Below, in pieces: positions 39,338 to 48,989 of a stretch of 64,000 nt of DNA (its first letter is position 1; every line of letters begins with the position of its first letter). The position numbers and the translations under genes are program-made. The notes under the pieces are model-generated. The model did no database searches. It saw only the letters and a list, made by a program, of their open reading frames with translations, and was not told the origin of the DNA. This DNA comes from Verrucomicrobiota bacterium (GTDB taxonomy: Bacteria; Verrucomicrobiota; Verrucomicrobiia; Opitutales; Intestinicryptomonadaceae), in NCBI GenBank assembly GCA_023450935.1, contig JAEXGH010000001.1:1-64000 (forward strand). Direction: 5' to 3'.

Positions 39338-41062
39338 TTAAAATTTGATTTCCGTTTTGTATTGTGTGTAGATTTCGTTCTGTTTTTCAAGGCGGTTGTC
39401 GCCGTTCCAGCGCATGATTCCCAGATACACAACGTAGCCCATCAACGCCAGAAACAGCACCGCAAACACCGTCTGCAACGCCGCAAAAACCGACATTGGC
39501 ACGGGCTTGCCGCGCGCTTTTTCAAGCAGCGCGAACATTATGTGTCCGCCGTCGAGAACGGGAATCGGCAGCAGATTAAGCACGGCCAGATTTATGTTCA
39601 GCAGCACCGTAAACGACACCACCAGCATAATCGACGTATCGGTAAGTCTGTAGATTATGCGCCCTATATCCACGGGCCCCGCAAGCGAGCTTATGCCGAC
39701 ATCGCTGTGCGGATTCAGAAGGCTCGAAAGCGCGTCGAAGACTTTTTGAAGCGACTTCGAAAACTGTTCCGCAACCGTAGGGTATTCCCTGTGGGAGCTT
39801 TCCGCGAGCGAATAACCCAGCATCACGCGCGTTTTTGCGGGAATGTCGCGCACGGAAACGGAGTCGAGCCGGACATCTTTAAGCTCGAAATCCGCGCCCG
39901 CAAAATGGAGGACAGCGGTTGTTTTTTGCGCCAGTGCGGCGCGGGCGTCTTCGGTCGAATGGATGGGGCTGCCGCCCGCTTTATAGAGCGCGTCCGCGGG
40001 CGAAAGCCCCAGCTCGGGCGATGCCGAAAAAACTTTGAGCATCTTTCCCGCTCCCGATTCCGTTTCGAGCAGTCTCAGTTTGCCTTCGCGCCCCGACACC
40101 TCAAACAGCGGTTTTGAAAGCACTACGCGCTTGGGCACGGCGTTTGCGGAAATTTCGCGTCCGTCCCTTTTCAGGCCTACGCGCACGCTTTTGTCCGCCA
40201 GCGTTTCGAGGAATTTCGACATATGTGCGGGCGAGTAAATGCGCTCGCCGTTTACCGACAAAATTTCGTCGCCTTTTTGAATTCCCGCTTTTGCTGCGGG
40301 TGAATTTTTCATCAGCGCGCCAACAACCATTTTTACTGCGGGCTGCACGCCAATCATTCTGATTTCGTCGCCCGTTGAAAGGTTTGTTTTCACGAGGACT
40401 GCGCGGACGTCGAACGAAAGTTTTTTGCCGCCGCGTTCGGCTTCGATTTTTACGAGCGGATTGCCCTGCGCATCGCGCCCCGAGCCCATCGCCACAAGTT
40501 CGGCGACGTCTTCGAAGCCGCCTACCCGCTGCCCGTCAATCGAAAGAATTACGTCGCCCTCTCTCAGCCCCGCCTTTTTTGCGGGCGATTCGAACGTTTC
40601 GCCGTCCGCCGACACCGCGTTTTCAAGCGCGCCTATCTGAGACGTATGCAGTATTTCGTTTTCGGGAACGCCCACAAAACTTACTACGAGCGCAAGCACG
40701 AACGCCAACAGCACGTTGAACGCCGCCCCCGCAAGACTAACGCAGATTTTTGCAAAGCACCCAGCCTTTGGCAGGTTTTCCGATTTTTCGGCATCTTCCG
40801 ATTCCGCACCCTCAAGCCTTCCCATATCCGCCAGCTGCGGAATGGCGACATATCCGCCCAACGGCAGCAGCGAAATTGCGTATTTACAGCCGTCTTTACC
40901 CGTCCACTGCGCTATTTGGGGCCCGAACCCAATAGAGAAGCGCAGGACCTTCAGCCCGAACGCCTTTGCCGCCAAGAAGTGCCCGAGCTCGTGGACAAAT
41001 ATCGAGCCGCCGAACAGCAGCACGATTAAAACATAACCCCAACCTGAAAAACCCGTGTCCAT
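39338..41062 (-). CDS. rseP: Site-2 intramembrane metalloprotease RseP
   Basis: Regulated intramembrane protease that cleaves membrane anchors such as anti-sigma factors or signal-peptide remnants. 574 residues, longer than the usual 420-450 because of extended periplasmic parts. The zinc site HELGH is at 24-28 in the first membrane segment and the third ligand motif LDGGHIMF lies near 505. Two PDZ-like domains are visible (KAGLREGDVILSIDGQRVGG and KAGIQKGDEILSVNGERIYS), each binding peptide C-termini in this family. It lies between dxr and ispG. Confidence 0.92.
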   Translation of the reverse strand: MDTGFSGWGYVLIVLLFGGSIFVHELGHFLAAKAFGLKVLRFSIGFGPQIAQWTGKDGCKYAISLLPLGGYVAIPQLADMGRLEGAESEDAEKSENLPKAGCFAKICVSLAGAAFNVLLAFVLALVVSFVGVPENEILHTSQIGALENAVSADGETFESPAKKAGLREGDVILSIDGQRVGGFEDVAELVAMGSGRDAQGNPLVKIEAERGGKKLSFDVRAVLVKTNLSTGDEIRMIGVQPAVKMVVGALMKNSPAAKAGIQKGDEILSVNGERIYSPAHMSKFLETLADKSVRVGLKRDGREISANAVPKRVVLSKPLFEVSGREGKLRLLETESGAGKMLKVFSASPELGLSPADALYKAGGSPIHSTEDARAALAQKTTAVLHFAGADFELKDVRLDSVSVRDIPAKTRVMLGYSLAESSHREYPTVAEQFSKSLQKVFDALSSLLNPHSDVGISSLAGPVDIGRIIYRLTDTSIMLVVSFTVLLNINLAVLNLLPIPVLDGGHIMFALLEKARGKPVPMSVFAALQTVFAVLFLALMGYVVYLGIMRWNGDNRLEKQNEIYTQYKTEIKF

Positions 41063-41068
41063 TCCGTT

Positions 41069-42238
41069 TTAGTAGCCGAGTTCGCGGACGGCCGCTTCGG
41101 CATTGCGCCGCGCAAGGGCATCGGCGGCGAGAACGTCGTCGAGCGTCGCGGGGTCGATATGCTCCGTCCGTTCAAGTGTTTTGCCGACTACATCGGCTAT
41201 TTTTATCCACGGCAGCCCCCCCTTTATGAAGCTTGCAACGGCAACTTCGTTCGCCGCGTTGAAGCATGTTGTTGCCGTCCCGCCCGTTTTAAGCGCGTTG
41301 TAGGCGTGTTTGAGGCAGGGGAAACGCTCGGTGTCGGGCGGGGCGAAGTCTATGAAAAGCGGTTTCGTGAAGTCGATTGTCTCCACCGACGGCAGCCCGC
41401 GTTTGCCGTAGAGCAGGCTGTGCGCTATTGCGAACGTCATTGAAGGCGGCGAGAAATGCGCCTTGATTGAGCCGTCGGTAAACTGCACCATTGAGTGGAC
41501 TATGCTCTGCTTTTGAACCACCACTTGGATTTGCTCGGGCTTGACGCCGAAAAGCCACTTTGCCTCTATCACCTCCAAGCCTTTGTTTGCGAGCGTCGAG
41601 GAGTCTATCGTGACTTTCGGGCCCATGCTCCAGTTGGGGTGTTTCAACGCCTGTTCGGGTTTGATTGAAAGCATTTGCTCATGCGTGTAGTCGCGGAACA
41701 TTCCGCCCGAGGCGGTAATCAGCAGTTTTGCGATGTCGTCTTTGCGTTCGCCCACAAGGCACTGGAAGATTGCGTTGTGCTCGCTGTCGAGCGGCAGCAT
41801 TGCCACTCTTTTGCGCTGCGCAGCCCCCATTACGAACTTGCCCGCCATAACCAAAAGCTCCTTGTTTGCAAGGGCTATGTCTTTGCCCGCCTCTATTGCC
41901 GCAAGCGTGGGACGCAGAGCCGTAGTGCCCACCACCGCCGCAACGACGGTGTCGATTTCGGGGAGCGTGGCAACCGCAGTCAAGCCCTCTTCGCCGCTGA
42001 AAATTTTAACGTCGGGCGCGAACAGTCCCGATTCTTTCGCTTTTGCGTATGCGTCGGCGTCGTAGATTGCCACGAATTTCGCCCCGAATTCCTTCGCTAT
42101 TTTCGCGAGCTTTTCGAAGTTCTTTTTACCCGCAATGCCCACAACTTTGAGCCTGTCGGGGTTGGCGCGCACCACGGCAAGCGTGTTGTCGCCTATCGAG
42201 CCCGTTGCGCCGAGGATTGAAAGTTTTCTTACGTCCAT
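41069..42238 (-). CDS. dxr: 1-deoxy-D-xylulose 5-phosphate reductoisomerase
   Basis: NADPH-dependent first committed step of the non-mevalonate isoprenoid pathway, making MEP from DXP. 389 residues. The Rossmann motif ILGATGSIGDNTL is at about 8-20. Metal and substrate motifs are LPLDSEHNAIFQCL, ASGGMFRDYT (most homologues have ASGGPF), LKHPNWSMGPKVTIDSSTL and NKGLEVIEAKWLF. The C-terminal helical domain is complete. It sits between cdsA and rseP, and the operon also encodes ispG and uppS, so three isoprenoid genes are co-transcribed. Confidence 0.95.
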   Translation of the reverse strand: MDVRKLSILGATGSIGDNTLAVVRANPDRLKVVGIAGKKNFEKLAKIAKEFGAKFVAIYDADAYAKAKESGLFAPDVKIFSGEEGLTAVATLPEIDTVVAAVVGTTALRPTLAAIEAGKDIALANKELLVMAGKFVMGAAQRKRVAMLPLDSEHNAIFQCLVGERKDDIAKLLITASGGMFRDYTHEQMLSIKPEQALKHPNWSMGPKVTIDSSTLANKGLEVIEAKWLFGVKPEQIQVVVQKQSIVHSMVQFTDGSIKAHFSPPSMTFAIAHSLLYGKRGLPSVETIDFTKPLFIDFAPPDTERFPCLKHAYNALKTGGTATTCFNAANEVAVASFIKGGLPWIKIADVVGKTLERTEHIDPATLDDVLAADALARRNAEAAVRELGY

Positions 42239-42256
42239 TTTGTTTTTCCGTTCAAA

Positions 42257-43105
42257 TTACATGTGCGTGAGTGCAAAAAACAGCAGCACCACAAACGACA
42301 GCGGCGCGCAGAGAATCAGCGAGTCTGCCAAGTCCAACATTCCGCCTATCCCCGGAATAATCGCGCCCGAGTCTTTCACGTTCGTCCTGCGTTTGAAAAC
42401 AGATTCGAGCAGGTCGGACATTATCGCCACCGCGCCTATGGGCATTGAAATCGCCGCGGCCTTAAGCGGAGTTATGTAGCTCCAGAAAATGCCGCATTCC
42501 GCGCCTATCCACGCTATCACCGCACCCACCGCCGCCGAGGAAAGCACGCCGCCGAGCGCGCCCTCCCAAGTTTTGTTCGGACTTATTGCGGGAGCCATTT
42601 TGTGGCGTCCGAACGCGCAGCCCACCACATATGCGCCTACGTCCGAAAACTTCGCCGCTGCGATAATCCAGACGGCAAGCATAATGTTTTCGTAGCCTCC
42701 GCCCGTTCCCCAATTCGCCGTTACCGCGAACCACTTGAGCATAAACGGCACTATGAAAATCACCGCCACGGTGGGGAGGACGGTTTTTGAAAAACGGCTG
42801 CCGAACGGGTCTTTGACTATCGTCCAGAGCGGCGCGAGCATAAGCAGAACCGCCGCGATATCGCTTACAATGCACTCCGCACCCATGCACGCGCGCGTTG
42901 AAAGGACGAATATTACGACCGTTGCAAACTGCACGTATTTGAGGCTGGGCGTCAATGCCGACGTGCGCAGGAGCGCGCAGACTTCGTAGTTTGTTCCCAA
43001 CGCCAGCGCGCAGATAAGCGCGGCAAAGCCGTAGCTTCCGCCGTAGACTATTGCAAGCGTTGCCATTGCCCAGAGGGCGATTGTGCTGAAAATTCTTTTT
43101 GCCAT
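42257..43105 (-). CDS. cdsA: Phosphatidate cytidylyltransferase
   Basis: Makes CDP-diacylglycerol from phosphatidic acid and CTP for phospholipid synthesis. 282 residues from MAKRIFSTIALWAM, whose ATG overlaps the uppS stop (TAATG). There are about eight hydrophobic segments. The C-terminal signature SDLLESVFKRRTNVKDSGAI continuing to PGIGGMLDLADSL matches the CDP-alcohol cytidylyltransferase pattern with both conserved Asp. The 24 codons upstream in frame lie inside uppS and are rejected. Confidence 0.92.
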   Translation of the reverse strand: MAKRIFSTIALWAMATLAIVYGGSYGFAALICALALGTNYEVCALLRTSALTPSLKYVQFATVVIFVLSTRACMGAECIVSDIAAVLLMLAPLWTIVKDPFGSRFSKTVLPTVAVIFIVPFMLKWFAVTANWGTGGGYENIMLAVWIIAAAKFSDVGAYVVGCAFGRHKMAPAISPNKTWEGALGGVLSSAAVGAVIAWIGAECGIFWSYITPLKAAAISMPIGAVAIMSDLLESVFKRRTNVKDSGAIIPGIGGMLDLADSLILCAPLSFVVLLFFALTHM

Positions 43106-43845
43106 TATTTTGAAATTTGTTCCGATGTCAGCCCGTAGCGGCGTTCCCGCTTTGCGTATTCGGCAACTGCCTTGCAAAGTTCCTCCCCGCCGAAGTCGGG
43201 CCAGTTGACGTCCGTAAAATACAGTTCCGCATATGCCCCCTGAAGCATGAGGTAGTTGCTCAGCCGCTGTTCGCCCGACGTGCGTATAATCAAGTCGGGG
43301 TCCGGAATTGACCCTTTCGCGGTATCGAGCCTTTTTTCAATCTCCCTCCATGAAACTTCCTCGGGCGAAATTTTGCCGTCGGCGGCGTCGCGGGCAAGCG
43401 ATTTTACCGCGCGCGAAATTTCGTCGCGCGAGCCGTAGTTTAGGGCGAGCACCAGCGTTTGTTCGGAAAAATCCTTCGTGCTGTTTTTGACTTTTTCGAT
43501 TGCCTTGCGGCAGTAGTCGGGCAGGGCGGAAATGTCGCCGATTGTCTCGAATCGGATTTTGTTTTCCACGAAGTCCCTTTCGCCCGATTTAAGCGACGCC
43601 TCCAACAGGCGCATCAACGCCGAGACTTCCGTTTTTGGTCTATTCCAGTTTTCGGAGGAGAACGCGTATAGCGTCAAATATTTCACGCCCAATTCGCGTG
43701 CGGCGGCGAGAACCTTACGGATTTGTTCCGCGCCCTGCTTGTGCCCCTGAATTCTTGTTTTGCCGCGCTGTTTCGCCCAACGACCGTTGCCGTCCATAAT
43801 GATTGCGATGTGTCGGGGAACTGAGGATTGCGAGGGGGAGGTCAT
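43105..43845 (-). CDS. uppS: Isoprenyl (undecaprenyl) diphosphate synthase
   Basis: cis-Prenyltransferase that makes the C55 lipid carrier for cell-wall and polysaccharide synthesis. 246 residues from MTSPSQSSVPRHIA, chosen because GGGGGA and the family's normal length support it; the frame runs 31 codons further up. Motifs: IIMDGNGRWAKQRG with the catalytic Asp (about 15-28), YAFSSENWNRPKTEV, LNYGSRDEI, and DLIIRTSGEQRLSNYLMLQ with AYAELYFTDVNWPDF at the end. It leads the uppS-cdsA-dxr-rseP-ispG operon. Confidence 0.94.
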   Translation of the reverse strand: MTSPSQSSVPRHIAIIMDGNGRWAKQRGKTRIQGHKQGAEQIRKVLAAARELGVKYLTLYAFSSENWNRPKTEVSALMRLLEASLKSGERDFVENKIRFETIGDISALPDYCRKAIEKVKNSTKDFSEQTLVLALNYGSRDEISRAVKSLARDAADGKISPEEVSWREIEKRLDTAKGSIPDPDLIIRTSGEQRLSNYLMLQGAYAELYFTDVNWPDFGGEELCKAVAEYAKRERRYGLTSEQISK

Positions 43846-44086
43846 AAAAAAAAAGATGGGGTCAGGTTGCCTACGGCACATTTGGAAAATCACTACCGTT
43901 GCTTTCTTCCGAATCTGGCGGGGTTCGCGCTTTCGCAAATTGCATAGGACCCGACCTTGTTGAATATCCTCTATTTTTAGCCCCCGATTGCAAGTTTTTT
44001 TTTAATTTTTACCCGCCCTTATTCCCCCGTTTTTTCGTCGCGGTTTTTTGCGGGGAATTACATGCCGAATGCGCCGTTTACGCCAC

Positions 44087-44116
44087 AAAAAAAGACCGCC
44101 GAGGGGCGGTCTTTTT
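44087..44116 (-). terminator. Rho-independent terminator after sdhB
   Basis: Stem AAAAAGACCGCC (44089-44100) with GGCGGTCTTTTT (44105-44116), loop GAGG, 18 bases past the sdhB stop on the minus strand. It separates the sdh operon from uppS downstream. The rest of the gap 43846-44086 shows nothing further that I can name. Confidence 0.9.
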
Positions 44117-44134
44117 GTCCGTTCGCAAAGGGGG

Positions 44135-44893
44135 TTATTTGCCTTCGGCGAGCTGTTTGGCTTTGGCAATCGCGTAGTCGCGGTTCATCTTGGCGATGAA
44201 GTCAAGCGTGATTCCCTTCGGGCAAACAGCTTGACATTCGCCGTAGTTCGAGCAGTTGCCGAAGCCCAATTCCTGCATTTTTTCAACCATTGCTATTGTG
44301 CGCTTGTCCTTTTCGGGCGCGCCCTGCGGCAGGTAGTTGAGGTGGCAGACTTTTGCCGAAGTAAACAGCATTGCCGACGCGTTCGGGCACGCGGCAACGC
44401 ACGCGCCGCAGCCTATGCACTGGGCGGCGTCCATGGCCTTGTCTGCTATCTTTTTGGGAATGAGGATTTCGTTGGCGTCGCGCGGCGAACCCGTGCGCGC
44501 GGTGATGTAGCCGCCCGCCTGCTGGATTAGTTCGAATGCGTCGCGCGAGACAATCAAGTCTTTCTTGACGGGGAACGGACCGGCTCTCCAAGGCTCGACC
44601 ACGATTGTGTCGCCGTCCTTGAACTTGCGCATATGCAACTGGCATACGGTCGTTTCCTTTTCGGGGCCGTGCGGAATACCGTTGATTGTCATGGAACACA
44701 TCCCGCAGATACCTTCGCGGCAGTCGTGGTCGAAAACGATGGGCTCTTTGTCTTGCGCCACGAGCTGTTCGTTGAGAATGTCGAACATTTCGAGGAACGA
44801 GCTGTCTTCGCTTACGTTATCGACGGTATACTTTTCAAAGTGCCCTTTGTCGTTTGCGTCTTTTTGTCTCCAAACTTTAAGATGAATTTTCAT
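44135..44893 (-). CDS. sdhB: Succinate dehydrogenase/fumarate reductase iron-sulfur subunit
   Basis: Electron-transfer subunit of complex II, on the cytoplasmic face of the inner membrane. 252 residues. The 2Fe-2S ligands are in [17 protein letters not shown] with a further Cys after TTV (about 58-83). The 4Fe-4S motif is [14 protein letters not shown] (about 147-160), and the 3Fe-4S ligands follow in [15 protein letters not shown]. The order C-A-B and the single cytochrome subunit match the Bacteroidota/Verrucomicrobiota type of complex II. The direction, succinate oxidation or fumarate reduction, cannot be told from sequence. Confidence 0.94.
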   Translation of the reverse strand: MKIHLKVWRQKDANDKGHFEKYTVDNVSEDSSFLEMFDILNEQLVAQDKEPIVFDHDCREGICGMCSMTINGIPHGPEKETTVCQLHMRKFKDGDTIVVEPWRAGPFPVKKDLIVSRDAFELIQQAGGYITARTGSPRDANEILIPKKIADKAMDAAQCIGCGACVAACPNASAMLFTSAKVCHLNYLPQGAPEKDKRTIAMVEKMQELGFGNCSNYGECQAVCPKGITLDFIAKMNRDYAIAKAKQLAEGK

Positions 44894-44911
44894 TTCGATG
44901 CCTGTTGAGTT

Positions 44912-46864
44912 TTATTTGTATGAGCGGACTACCGGTTTTACTTCGTCGTGGGTTATGGGTTCTTTGTGAAGTTCCGGAGCGTTGCCGTCGCCCTTGTATT
45001 CCCAGACTGCCGCGTAGGAATAGTCGGCGTCGTTGCGCTTGGCTTCGCCGTCTTCGGTCTGGTATTCCACTCTGAAGTGCGCGCCGCAGCTTTCCTCGCG
45101 GTTGAGGGCGTCGCGAACCATGATTTCGGCGAACTCGAGGAAGTCGGCGACTCTGCCCGCTCTTTCAAGCTCCGTATTGATTGTGTCTTCGTCGCCTACA
45201 ACCTTTACGTCCTTCCAGAATTCTTCGCGGATTTGCGGAATCAATTCCAGAGCCTTCGTGAGGCTTTCCCTGCTGCGCGCCATGCCGCAGTATTCCCACA
45301 TTACCTTGCCGAGTTTGAGGTGGAAGTAGCGCGGGCTTTTCGTGCCTTTGACCGCCATAAGCTTGGCGATTCTGTCTTTTACTTGGCTTTCGACTTCCGA
45401 GAATTCGGGGGCTTCCGTAGAGACGTTCTTCGCGCCCACTCTCGCCAAATAGTCGGGGAGCGTGTAGGGGATTACGAAGTAGCCGTCCGCCAAGCCCTGC
45501 ATCAACGCCGACGCGCCGAGGCGGTTTGCGCCGTGGTCGGAGAAGTTTGCTTCGCCGAGGACGAACAATCCGGGGATTGTGCTCTGGAGGTTGTAGTCAA
45601 CCCAAAGCCCGCCCATCGTATAGTGCGATGCCGGATATATGCGCATGGGTGTTTTATAGGCGTTTTCGCCCGTGATGCGCTCATACATATCGAAGAGGTT
45701 GCCGTATTTTTCCTTGACCACGTTCAGACCGTCGCGCTTGATTGCGTCGGCGAAGTCGAGGTATACGCCGCGGCGTTCGCCGTTGACTGCGGGGCCCACT
45801 CCGCGGCCGTCGTCGCAGGCTTCCTTGGCCGCGCGCGAGGAAATGTCGCGGGGCGCGAGGTTGCCGAAGCTGGGATATTTTCTCTCCAGATAATAGTCTC
45901 TGTCGGCTTCGGGAATATCATTGGGGTTTTTCGCGCAATCGGCCCTGTTCTTGGGAACCCATACGCGGCCGTCGTTTCGCAGCGATTCGCTCATGAGAGT
46001 GAGCTTGCTCTGCTGGTCGCCGTGCTGCGGAATGCAGGTGGGGTGTATCTGCGTGAAGCAGGGGTTCGCAAAGCCCGCGCCGCGCTTGTAGCAGCGGTAG
46101 GCCGCCGTAACGTTGCAGCCCTGCGCGTTTGTCGAAAGATAGAACACGTTGCCGTAGCCGCCCGTGCAAAGCAACACGGCGTCGGCGGCGTAGCGTTCGA
46201 TTTTTCCGTCTACGAGGTTGCGGCAGATAATGCCCTTTGCGTGCTCTTCGCCCGATTTTTCGTCCTTGATTTTCACCAAGTCGAGCATTTCGCGGCGCGT
46301 GAACATCTTGACTTTACCGAGGGCGATTTGTCTTTCCAAAGCCGAATACGCGCCCAAAAGCAGCTGCTGACCCGTTTGGCCTCTGGCGTAGAACGTGCGG
46401 CTGACCTGCGCGCCGCCGAAGGAGCGGTTTGCCAGCATGCCGCCGTATTCGCGGGCGAACGGAACGCCCTGCGCGACGCACTGGTCGATGATGTTTACAC
46501 TGACTTCCGCCAGACGGTAGACGTTGGCTTCGCGCGAGCGGAAGTCTCCGCCTTTTACGGTGTCGTAGAAGAGGCGGTAGATGCTGTCGCCGTCGTTCTG
46601 GTAGTTCTTTGCGGCGTTGATGCCGCCCTGAGCCGCTATCGAGTGCGCGCGGCGCGGGCTGTCCTGATAGCAGAAACAGAGGACGTTGTAGCCCTGTTCC
46701 GCCAGCGATGCCGCCGCGCTTGCGCCCGCCAGACCGCTACCGACAACTATAACCTTGAATTTGCGGCGGTTCGACGGGTTTACGAGTTTTGCGTGGAATT
46801 TAAAGTTCGACCACTTTTCGGAAATCGGACCTTCTGGTATTTTGGAGTCTAAATTCATTTTCAA
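44912..46864 (-). CDS. sdhA: Succinate dehydrogenase/fumarate reductase flavoprotein subunit
   Basis: Catalytic FAD subunit of complex II. 650 residues. Dinucleotide motif [19 protein letters not shown] (about 35-53), [20 protein letters not shown] with the His that carries covalent [17 protein letters not shown] in the substrate region, and [20 protein letters not shown] near the FAD site. The C-terminal helical domain ends with a short charged tail. It is preceded by sdhC (12 bases) and followed by sdhB (18 bases). Confidence 0.95.
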   Translation of the reverse strand: MKMNLDSKIPEGPISEKWSNFKFHAKLVNPSNRRKFKVIVVGSGLAGASAAASLAEQGYNVLCFCYQDSPRRAHSIAAQGGINAAKNYQNDGDSIYRLFYDTVKGGDFRSREANVYRLAEVSVNIIDQCVAQGVPFAREYGGMLANRSFGGAQVSRTFYARGQTGQQLLLGAYSALERQIALGKVKMFTRREMLDLVKIKDEKSGEEHAKGIICRNLVDGKIERYAADAVLLCTGGYGNVFYLSTNAQGCNVTAAYRCYKRGAGFANPCFTQIHPTCIPQHGDQQSKLTLMSESLRNDGRVWVPKNRADCAKNPNDIPEADRDYYLERKYPSFGNLAPRDISSRAAKEACDDGRGVGPAVNGERRGVYLDFADAIKRDGLNVVKEKYGNLFDMYERITGENAYKTPMRIYPASHYTMGGLWVDYNLQSTIPGLFVLGEANFSDHGANRLGASALMQGLADGYFVIPYTLPDYLARVGAKNVSTEAPEFSEVESQVKDRIAKLMAVKGTKSPRYFHLKLGKVMWEYCGMARSRESLTKALELIPQIREEFWKDVKVVGDEDTINTELERAGRVADFLEFAEIMVRDALNREESCGAHFRVEYQTEDGEAKRNDADYSYAAVWEYKGDGNAPELHKEPITHDEVKPVVRSYK

Positions 46865-46876
46865 CCTTCCGTTCTG

Positions 46877-47719
46877 TTATTTTACGCACGCGACCTTTTT
46901 CTGGCAGGCGTTTTCTATGGCCTTGTAGTCTATGAAAATCGGCTTGTCGGCGTTCGATTTCCTGAGGGAGTCAAACTGCTTCAAGACCTGCTTTACCGGA
47001 ACAATCTGGCAGTCGGTATACTTCGAAACCAAAATCGCCGCGGGGTTTATGCAGAAACCGAGCGCGATTACGAAGCAGTATACAACCGCGATTTTATTGA
47101 GGCGGTATCTCCACGTTTCGTTTCTGAAACCGACGCTCTGGAACATACTGGAGACGCCGTGCGAGAGGTGGAAGGCTATCGCCAGCATCGCCGCGATATA
47201 GCCGAGCGAAACCCACGGGTTCGAGAAGCCCAGAATCAGCATTGCGTAGACGTCGTGGATTGTTTTGCCCTCATACATTCCCGAAGTGGCAACCCAGTCG
47301 AGCTGTTTAAATTCTGGGTTAAGGCACAGAACCGTGTAGTGCAAAATGTGTAAAACTGCGAACAAAATCACGAGCGTCCCCGTGTATATCATAGTGCGCG
47401 CCGCCAGCGTGCACGCCTGCGACTTCTTTACCGCGTATGACTGCGGGCGCGCCTTTGCGTTTTCTACAACCAGCAAATACGCCGTAGCCAAATGCAGCAC
47501 AAAGCACGCCGCCAAGCCCAGTCTGAAGCCCCAGAGAATTTCCCAAGGAAGCGTTTGCAGGAAGTTAGCGTAGGCGTTAATCGCGTGGGGCCCGCATTCA
47601 AGCATCTGCAGGTTGCCGAGCATATGCACCAACAAGAACGACGCCAACACAAAGCCCGTAATCGCCATTACAAACTTTTTAATCAGCGACGATAGTATCG
47701 AATTTTTTATATTACCCAT
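46877..47719 (-). CDS. sdhC: Succinate dehydrogenase/fumarate reductase cytochrome b subunit
   Basis: Membrane anchor and quinone site of complex II. 280 residues with five hydrophobic segments (about 12-35, 65-88, 110-135, 160-185, 205-230), the five-helix type with two hemes; His residues suited as heme ligands occur within helices (LLVHMLGNLQM, FVLHLATAYLLV, AVLHILHYTVL, FHLSHGVSSMF). The C-terminal 50 residues are soluble and Lys-rich. It is the first gene of sdhCAB and divergent from fabG. Confidence 0.88.
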   Translation of the reverse strand: MGNIKNSILSSLIKKFVMAITGFVLASFLLVHMLGNLQMLECGPHAINAYANFLQTLPWEILWGFRLGLAACFVLHLATAYLLVVENAKARPQSYAVKKSQACTLAARTMIYTGTLVILFAVLHILHYTVLCLNPEFKQLDWVATSGMYEGKTIHDVYAMLILGFSNPWVSLGYIAAMLAIAFHLSHGVSSMFQSVGFRNETWRYRLNKIAVVYCFVIALGFCINPAAILVSKYTDCQIVPVKQVLKQFDSLRKSNADKPIFIDYKAIENACQKKVACVK

Positions 47720-47790
47720 GATTTTTGTTCCAGTTATGTTTACAAAAAATGAAGTCTAATTCGATACAGAAGCGGCCATCTTTTTCAATC

Positions 47791-47814
47791 TTTTTTTGCC
47801 GCGCCGCAAAAAAA
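47791..47814. promoter_or_regulatory. Palindrome between divergent sdhC and fabG
   Basis: TTTTTTTGC (47791-47799) pairs with GCAAAAAAA (47806-47814) around CGCGCC, in the 134-base gap upstream of both genes. It looks like a terminator but sits where promoters are expected, so it may be an operator or attenuator-like site. No protein is assigned. Confidence 0.3.
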
Positions 47815-47853
47815 TGCTTTTATTCTTTCGGGTTGTGTGGCATTTTCCGTGTT

Positions 47854-48600
47854 ATGGAACTTACATACACAAACAAAGTCGCGCTCATAAGCGGAGCGGG
47901 CAGGGGAATAGGTCGCGAAATTGCAATGTCGTTGGCTGCGGCGGGTTGCGAGGTAATCTGCTCAAGCAAAAATCCGGCGTCGTGCGGAAAGACAGCCGAG
48001 GAAATCGTCGCCGCCGGCGGCAAGGCAATAGCCGTCCCATTCGACGTTTCCAAACCCGCTGAAATCAAGCAGGCGTGCGTTGAAATCCTCAAAAAATACG
48101 ACAGCGTTGACATTCTCGTAAACAATGCGGGAATCACCAGAGACAATCTCCTTATGCGCATGTCGGACGACGAATGGGAGGCGGTAATAGCCACGAATTT
48201 GTCGTCGGCGTTCTATCTTACGCGCAACCTAATCCGCCCCATGATGGGCAAACGTTGGGGGCGCATAATCAACATTTCCTCGCTTTCGGGGCAGATGGGG
48301 AATATGGGGCAGGTCAACTACTCTGCGGCGAAGGCGGGCATGATTGGCTTTACGAAGTCGGTTGCCAAAGAGGTGGCGTCGCGGAACATAACAGTAAACG
48401 CTATTGCCCCCGGTTTTATAGAAACCGATATGACTTCCGTTTTGCCGGAGAGTGTAGTGAAGGCGGTTATGCCGCTGATTCCCGCGAAAAAATTCGGGTC
48501 GGTGGGCGATATTGCGGCAACGGCGATGTTTTTGGCGTCGGATCAGGCAGGCTACATAACAGGGCAGGTTGTAGGAGTCAATGGCGGACTCTACATGTAA
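47854..48600 (+). CDS. fabG: 3-oxoacyl-ACP reductase
   Basis: NADPH-dependent reduction of 3-oxoacyl-ACP in fatty acid elongation. 248 residues from MELTYTNKVALISGAG; 43 upstream in-frame codons are rejected as intergenic. SDR motifs: ISGAGRGIGREIA (cofactor, about 12-24), DILVNNAGITRDNLL, the catalytic Ser in INISSLSGQMGN, and the Tyr/Lys pair in QVNYSAAKAGMIG. The C-terminus GQVVGVNGGLYM is standard for FabG. It stands alone, without other fatty acid genes. A long hairpin repeat starts at its stop codon. Confidence 0.92.
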   Translation: MELTYTNKVALISGAGRGIGREIAMSLAAAGCEVICSSKNPASCGKTAEEIVAAGGKAIAVPFDVSKPAEIKQACVEILKKYDSVDILVNNAGITRDNLLMRMSDDEWEAVIATNLSSAFYLTRNLIRPMMGKRWGRIINISSLSGQMGNMGQVNYSAAKAGMIGFTKSVAKEVASRNITVNAIAPGFIETDMTSVLPESVVKAVMPLIPAKKFGSVGDIAATAMFLASDQAGYITGQVVGVNGGLYM

Positions 48601-48727
48601 ATAGCGCGTGAAATTGGCTTGATGCTACGTTTCAAAAAGAATTTGCAGTGGGGCAGTAGGTTTACTACAGCCGCCACCGCAAATTCTTTTTGAAGCCTCG
48701 CCTGAAGCTCAATTTGACGCGCTATTT
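48599..48727 (+). repeat. Long double hairpin, copy H4
   Basis: Begins within the fabG stop codon. The outer stem AAATAGCGCGT (48599-48609) pairs perfectly with 48717-48727, then AAATTG/CAATTT and GCTT/AAGC with the same bulged T as H1. The inner stem TTCAAAAAGAATTTGC (48631-48646) pairs perfectly with 48679-48694. The upper part has GTGG/CCAC, GGC/GCC and GTAG/CTAC with loop GTTTA. Linkers GATGCTACGTTT and AGCCTCGCCTGAAGCTC match H1, while the stems do not. Confidence 0.85.
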
Positions 48728-48751
48728 GAAATAATGATGACGCGTGACCAC

Positions 48752-48844
48752 AAAAGTTGCCGAAGGCAAGCTTTTGGGGAGAATAAAACACGGAGTGTTT
48801 TACCCGAAGGGCGAGACTGGCGCGGGTTTTGCGTAAGCAAAACC
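48752..48844 (+). repeat. Series of short G-N-A-loop hairpins
   Basis: Between the two long hairpins: TTGCC/GGCAA with GAA loop (48757-48769), TAAAACAC/GTGTTTTA with GGA loop (48784-48802), CCC/GGG with GAA loop (48803-48811), and GGTTTTGC/GCAAAACC with GTAA loop (48825-48844). Linkers such as GGGCGAGAC resemble those at 1377-1386. Confidence 0.7.
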
Positions 48845-48856
48845 AAGCGAGTGAGT

Positions 48857-48966
48857 TCAAATTGGCTTGATGCTACGTTTCAAAAAAGAATTTGCAGTGG
48901 GGCAGTAGGTTTACTACAGCCGCCACCGCGAATTTTTTTTGAATCCTCGCCTGAAGCTCAATTTGA
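48857..48966 (+). repeat. Long double hairpin, copy H5
   Basis: Near-duplicate of H4. The outer stem is reduced to TCAAATTG/CAATTTGA (48857-48864 with 48959-48966). The inner arms (48879-48895 with 48928-48943) differ from H4 at several positions but still pair, using two G-T pairs and one bulged A. The upper part with GGCAGTAGGTTTACTACAGCC is identical to H4. Confidence 0.8.
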
Positions 48967-48989
48967 CGCGCTATTTGAATGACACAGGC

